64,000 nucleotides of DNA, from positions 248,001 through 312,000 of the forward strand of contig NZ_PKMZ01000001.1 of assembly GCF_002893625.1 (NCBI RefSeq). Direction: 5' to 3'. A program made the position numbers and the translations under genes. Numbering within the stretch: the stretch's first letter is position 1; each line of letters opens with the position of its first letter. Below the pieces are notes generated by a model. It did no database searches, was not told the origin of the DNA, and was given only the letters and a program-made list of their open reading frames with translations. Shown one piece after another: positions 62,386 to 64,000 of the stretch. This DNA is from Mangrovicella endophytica. Lineage in GTDB: Bacteria > Pseudomonadota > Alphaproteobacteria > Rhizobiales > Rhizobiaceae.

Positions 62386-63093
62386 ATGGCGGACCAGGTA
62401 AAGCCGATCGAACTGCACTACTGGCCGACGCCGAACGGCTGGAAGATCTCGATCATGCTGGAGGAGCTCGGCGTCCCCTACGAGGTTCACTACGTCAATA
62501 TCGGTGCCGGTGAGCAGTTCAGGCCGGAGTTCCTGGCGATCGCGCCGAACAATCGCATGCCGGCGATCGTCGATCCTGAGGGTCCCGGCGGAGCGCCGAT
62601 CTCCGTCTTCGAATCGGGCGCGATCCTGCAATATCTCGGCCGCAAGTTCGGCCGCTTCTATCCGGCCGACGAGCGGCAGCGTGTGGCGGTGGACGAATGG
62701 CTGTTCTGGCAGGTCGGTGGTCTCGGGCCGATGGCGGGGCAGGCTCACCACTTCCGCAACTACGCGCCGGAGAAGATCCCCTACGGTATCGACCGCTACA
62801 CCAACGAGGTGCACCGCCTCTACGGCGTCATGAACAAACGCCTGGCCGAGAACGCCTTCCTCGGCGGTGCCGATTACTCGATCGCCGATATGGCCTGTGT
62901 CGGCTGGGTGAAGCCGTACAAGAACCAGGGGCAGGAGATTACGGACTTTCCGCATCTGCAGCGCTGGTTCGAGATGCTCAACGAGCGGCCGGCGGTTCAG
63001 CGCGGGCTTGCCGTCGGCGCCGAACGCCGCTCCGATCTCAGCCAGGACAAGGCGGCGCAGGCGGTGCTGTTCGGCCAGCGCGCTCGGGACTGA
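62386..63093 (+). CDS. glutathione S-transferase (YfcG/YghU-type, Nu class)
   Basis: 235 residues. Thioredoxin-like N-terminal domain with the active-site turn HYWPTPNGWKISIMLEELGV and the glutathione motif ISVFESGAILQYLGRKFG, then the helical domain with GADYSIADMACVGWVKPYKN. This matches E. coli YfcG/YghU, disulfide-bond reductases using glutathione. ATG at 62386 with GGGAG upstream. Followed by a strong intrinsic terminator. Confidence 0.92.
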   Translation: MADQVKPIELHYWPTPNGWKISIMLEELGVPYEVHYVNIGAGEQFRPEFLAIAPNNRMPAIVDPEGPGGAPISVFESGAILQYLGRKFGRFYPADERQRVAVDEWLFWQVGGLGPMAGQAHHFRNYAPEKIPYGIDRYTNEVHRLYGVMNKRLAENAFLGGADYSIADMACVGWVKPYKNQGQEITDFPHLQRWFEMLNERPAVQRGLAVGAERRSDLSQDKAAQAVLFGQRARD

Positions 63094-63112
63094 GCGGCGC
63101 GATCGCGGCACG

Positions 63113-63144
63113 ACGGCCGCGAGACAGTCGCGGCCGTTTTTTTT
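63113..63144 (+). terminator. intrinsic terminator after GST gene
   Basis: A perfect 10-bp stem (ACGGCCGCGA with TCGCGGCCGT) closes a GACAG loop and ends in eight T residues, 20 bp after the stop codon. Confidence 0.93.
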
Positions 63145-63249
63145 GAACCTGTTTTAGCCACGAGGCATAGGCACGAGCCGCTCAGCCTTCGCCGGCATGA
63201 CCGGCTTCGGGGTTAACGCTCAGCGTGTCGCCATTCTAGGGGCGGATGC

Positions 63250-63603
63250 TCAGACTCGGACCCAAGTCTGCGTCTTGCAGAAGATCTTCAGCGCGCAGCC
63301 CTTCAGGCTCATCCGGTCGCCATCGATGCTGGCGCTGCCGCTATAGGTCTTGTCGTCGCGCGGATCGATGACCGTGCCGCTGTATTCGCCGTTTGCGCCC
63401 TGCATCTCGCCGGCAGCCTTGCCCTTGTGCTTGCCGCTGATGACGGTGGCGCAGTAGCCGCCGCCGCAGGTCTCGACCTGAACAATCCCGCCGCCGGGGG
63501 CCCGCCACTTGCCGAGGATCGGATCGGCCGCCGCTGCGCTGCCGATCGTTCCGAGGAGAAGAGTACCGGCAATCGCCAGCGTCGTCATTGTTGTTCTTGG
63601 CAT
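63250..63603 (-). CDS. DUF2147 family exported protein
   Basis: 117 residues. Signal peptide (MTTLAIAGTLLLGTIGSAAA), then the DUF2147 domain ADPILGKWRAPGGGIVQVET with CGGGYCATVISGKHKGKAAG, PRDDKTYSGSASIDGDRMSL and KGCALKIFCKTQTWVRV. Paired cysteines at the start and end suggest disulfides. Periplasmic, lipocalin-like beta fold; function unknown. A second DUF2147 gene lies upstream on the same strand. Confidence 0.9.
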   Translation of the reverse strand: MPRTTMTTLAIAGTLLLGTIGSAAAADPILGKWRAPGGGIVQVETCGGGYCATVISGKHKGKAAGEMQGANGEYSGTVIDPRDDKTYSGSASIDGDRMSLKGCALKIFCKTQTWVRV

Positions 63604-63785
63604 TACGCTGTCCTTTGATGAGCCGCGTCCTCGATGCGGCGGCGCCAGACCTTCAGCCGCTACCACTCGGCTGGCCGTCCGAGATCGTCGGGCCGGTCCG
63701 GCTTTTGCTCTGCAACGCACGAGGACGCGATCGGTCGCGCATCGCGCGGTCACGATTGCCGTGAAGCCTGCAACAAGGTCCTGCG

Positions 63786-64000
63786 TCAGAGCCGGGTCAG
63801 CGACTGCGAGCGGCAGATCAGCCCACCGAGGACGCAGCCCGAGACGGACAGCGTGCCGCCGTCGATCTTGCCCTTGCCCGAATATTCCTTGCCGCCCTTG
63901 GTGTAGTCGGTGACGGTGCCCTTATAGGCATTGTCGCCGGTCCTCTGCATCTTGCCGAACTGCTTGCCGGCAAATGGCCCGCTCGTATAGGTGAGGCAGT
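63786..64000 (-). CDS. second DUF2147 family protein (cut by window edge)
   Basis: The visible C-terminal 71 codons read SGPFAGKQFGKMQRTGDNAY, KGTVTDYTKGGKEYSGKGK, IDGGTLSVSGCVLGGLICRS and QSLTRL, the same domain layout as the downstream gene, so the two are tandem paralogues. The N-terminus is outside the window. Confidence 0.8.
   Translation of the reverse strand, partial: CLTYTSGPFAGKQFGKMQRTGDNAYKGTVTDYTKGGKEYSGKGKIDGGTLSVSGCVLGGLICRSQSLTRL

Noticed and set aside
1-64000. tRNA, rRNA, riboswitch or CRISPR features
   Set aside because: No cloverleaf, conserved rRNA segments, known riboswitch cores or regularly spaced repeats were recognised on reading the intergenic regions.

Overview
The window is high-GC chromosomal DNA from an alphaproteobacterium, almost certainly of the order Hyphomicrobiales (Rhizobiales). 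Four things point there: the block ccmI-ccmE-ccmF-ccmH / degP / response regulator-kinase / glnE / PleC-like kinase (the cycHJKL-degP1-glnE-pleC order known from Sinorhizobium), a FeuP/FeuQ-like pair, many small rhizobial families (DUF6456, DUF5330, DUF1491, DUF2336, DUF1254/DUF1214, DUF6107), and a Rhodobacter-type gene transfer agent (GTA) cluster. No rRNA, tRNA or CRISPR array was seen.

Layout. 1-2.2 kb: a GntR regulator cut by the window edge and a sugar-acid dehydratase of the IlvD/Edd family. 2.2-9.9 kb: a DnaA-domain-IV protein coupled to a DUF6456 protein, SufE, DUF5330, a DivJ/PleC-type histidine kinase followed by a peptidoglycan-binding protein, DUF1491, DUF2336 and a 58-residue ORF. 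10-14 kb: PBP1A with DUF1214/DUF1254 genes, then divergent YcgN.

14,015-17,125: a complete IS1595-family transposon with 23-bp imperfect terminal inverted repeats and an exact 8-bp target duplication (AAAATAGT). Besides its transposase it carries three AT-richer passenger genes: a one-span membrane/coiled-coil protein, a 51-residue protein too short for ordinary ORF lists, and a DUF3800 protein. It landed directly in front of the putative promoter of the GTA cluster.

17.2-32.5 kb: a full GTA structural cluster (g1 small terminase, TerL, portal, DUF6107, protease, capsid, g6 to g15) with no integrase, repressor or replication genes, and a holin-like gene at its end. It contains two unusual non-coding features: a 271-bp foldback repeat between terL and portal, and an intrinsic terminator between g8 and g9.

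32.6-64 kb: core genome. A small secreted protein plus FeuP/FeuQ-like two-component pair and lipoprotein; the cytochrome c maturation operon; DegP; a second two-component pair; glnE; a PleC-like kinase; PepN; a DMT transporter; a sulfotransferase-like protein; an MFS transporter; uracil-DNA glycosylase; ETF-ubiquinone oxidoreductase; a HEPN gene (apparently frameshifted) with its partner; an EEP hydrolase with AMP nucleosidase; a 55-residue exported protein; a GST; and two DUF2147 genes, the second cut by the window edge.

The strongest candidates for novelty are the transposon-borne three-gene passenger set, its position against the GTA promoter, the foldback element inside the GTA cluster, and the frameshifted HEPN/partner pair.
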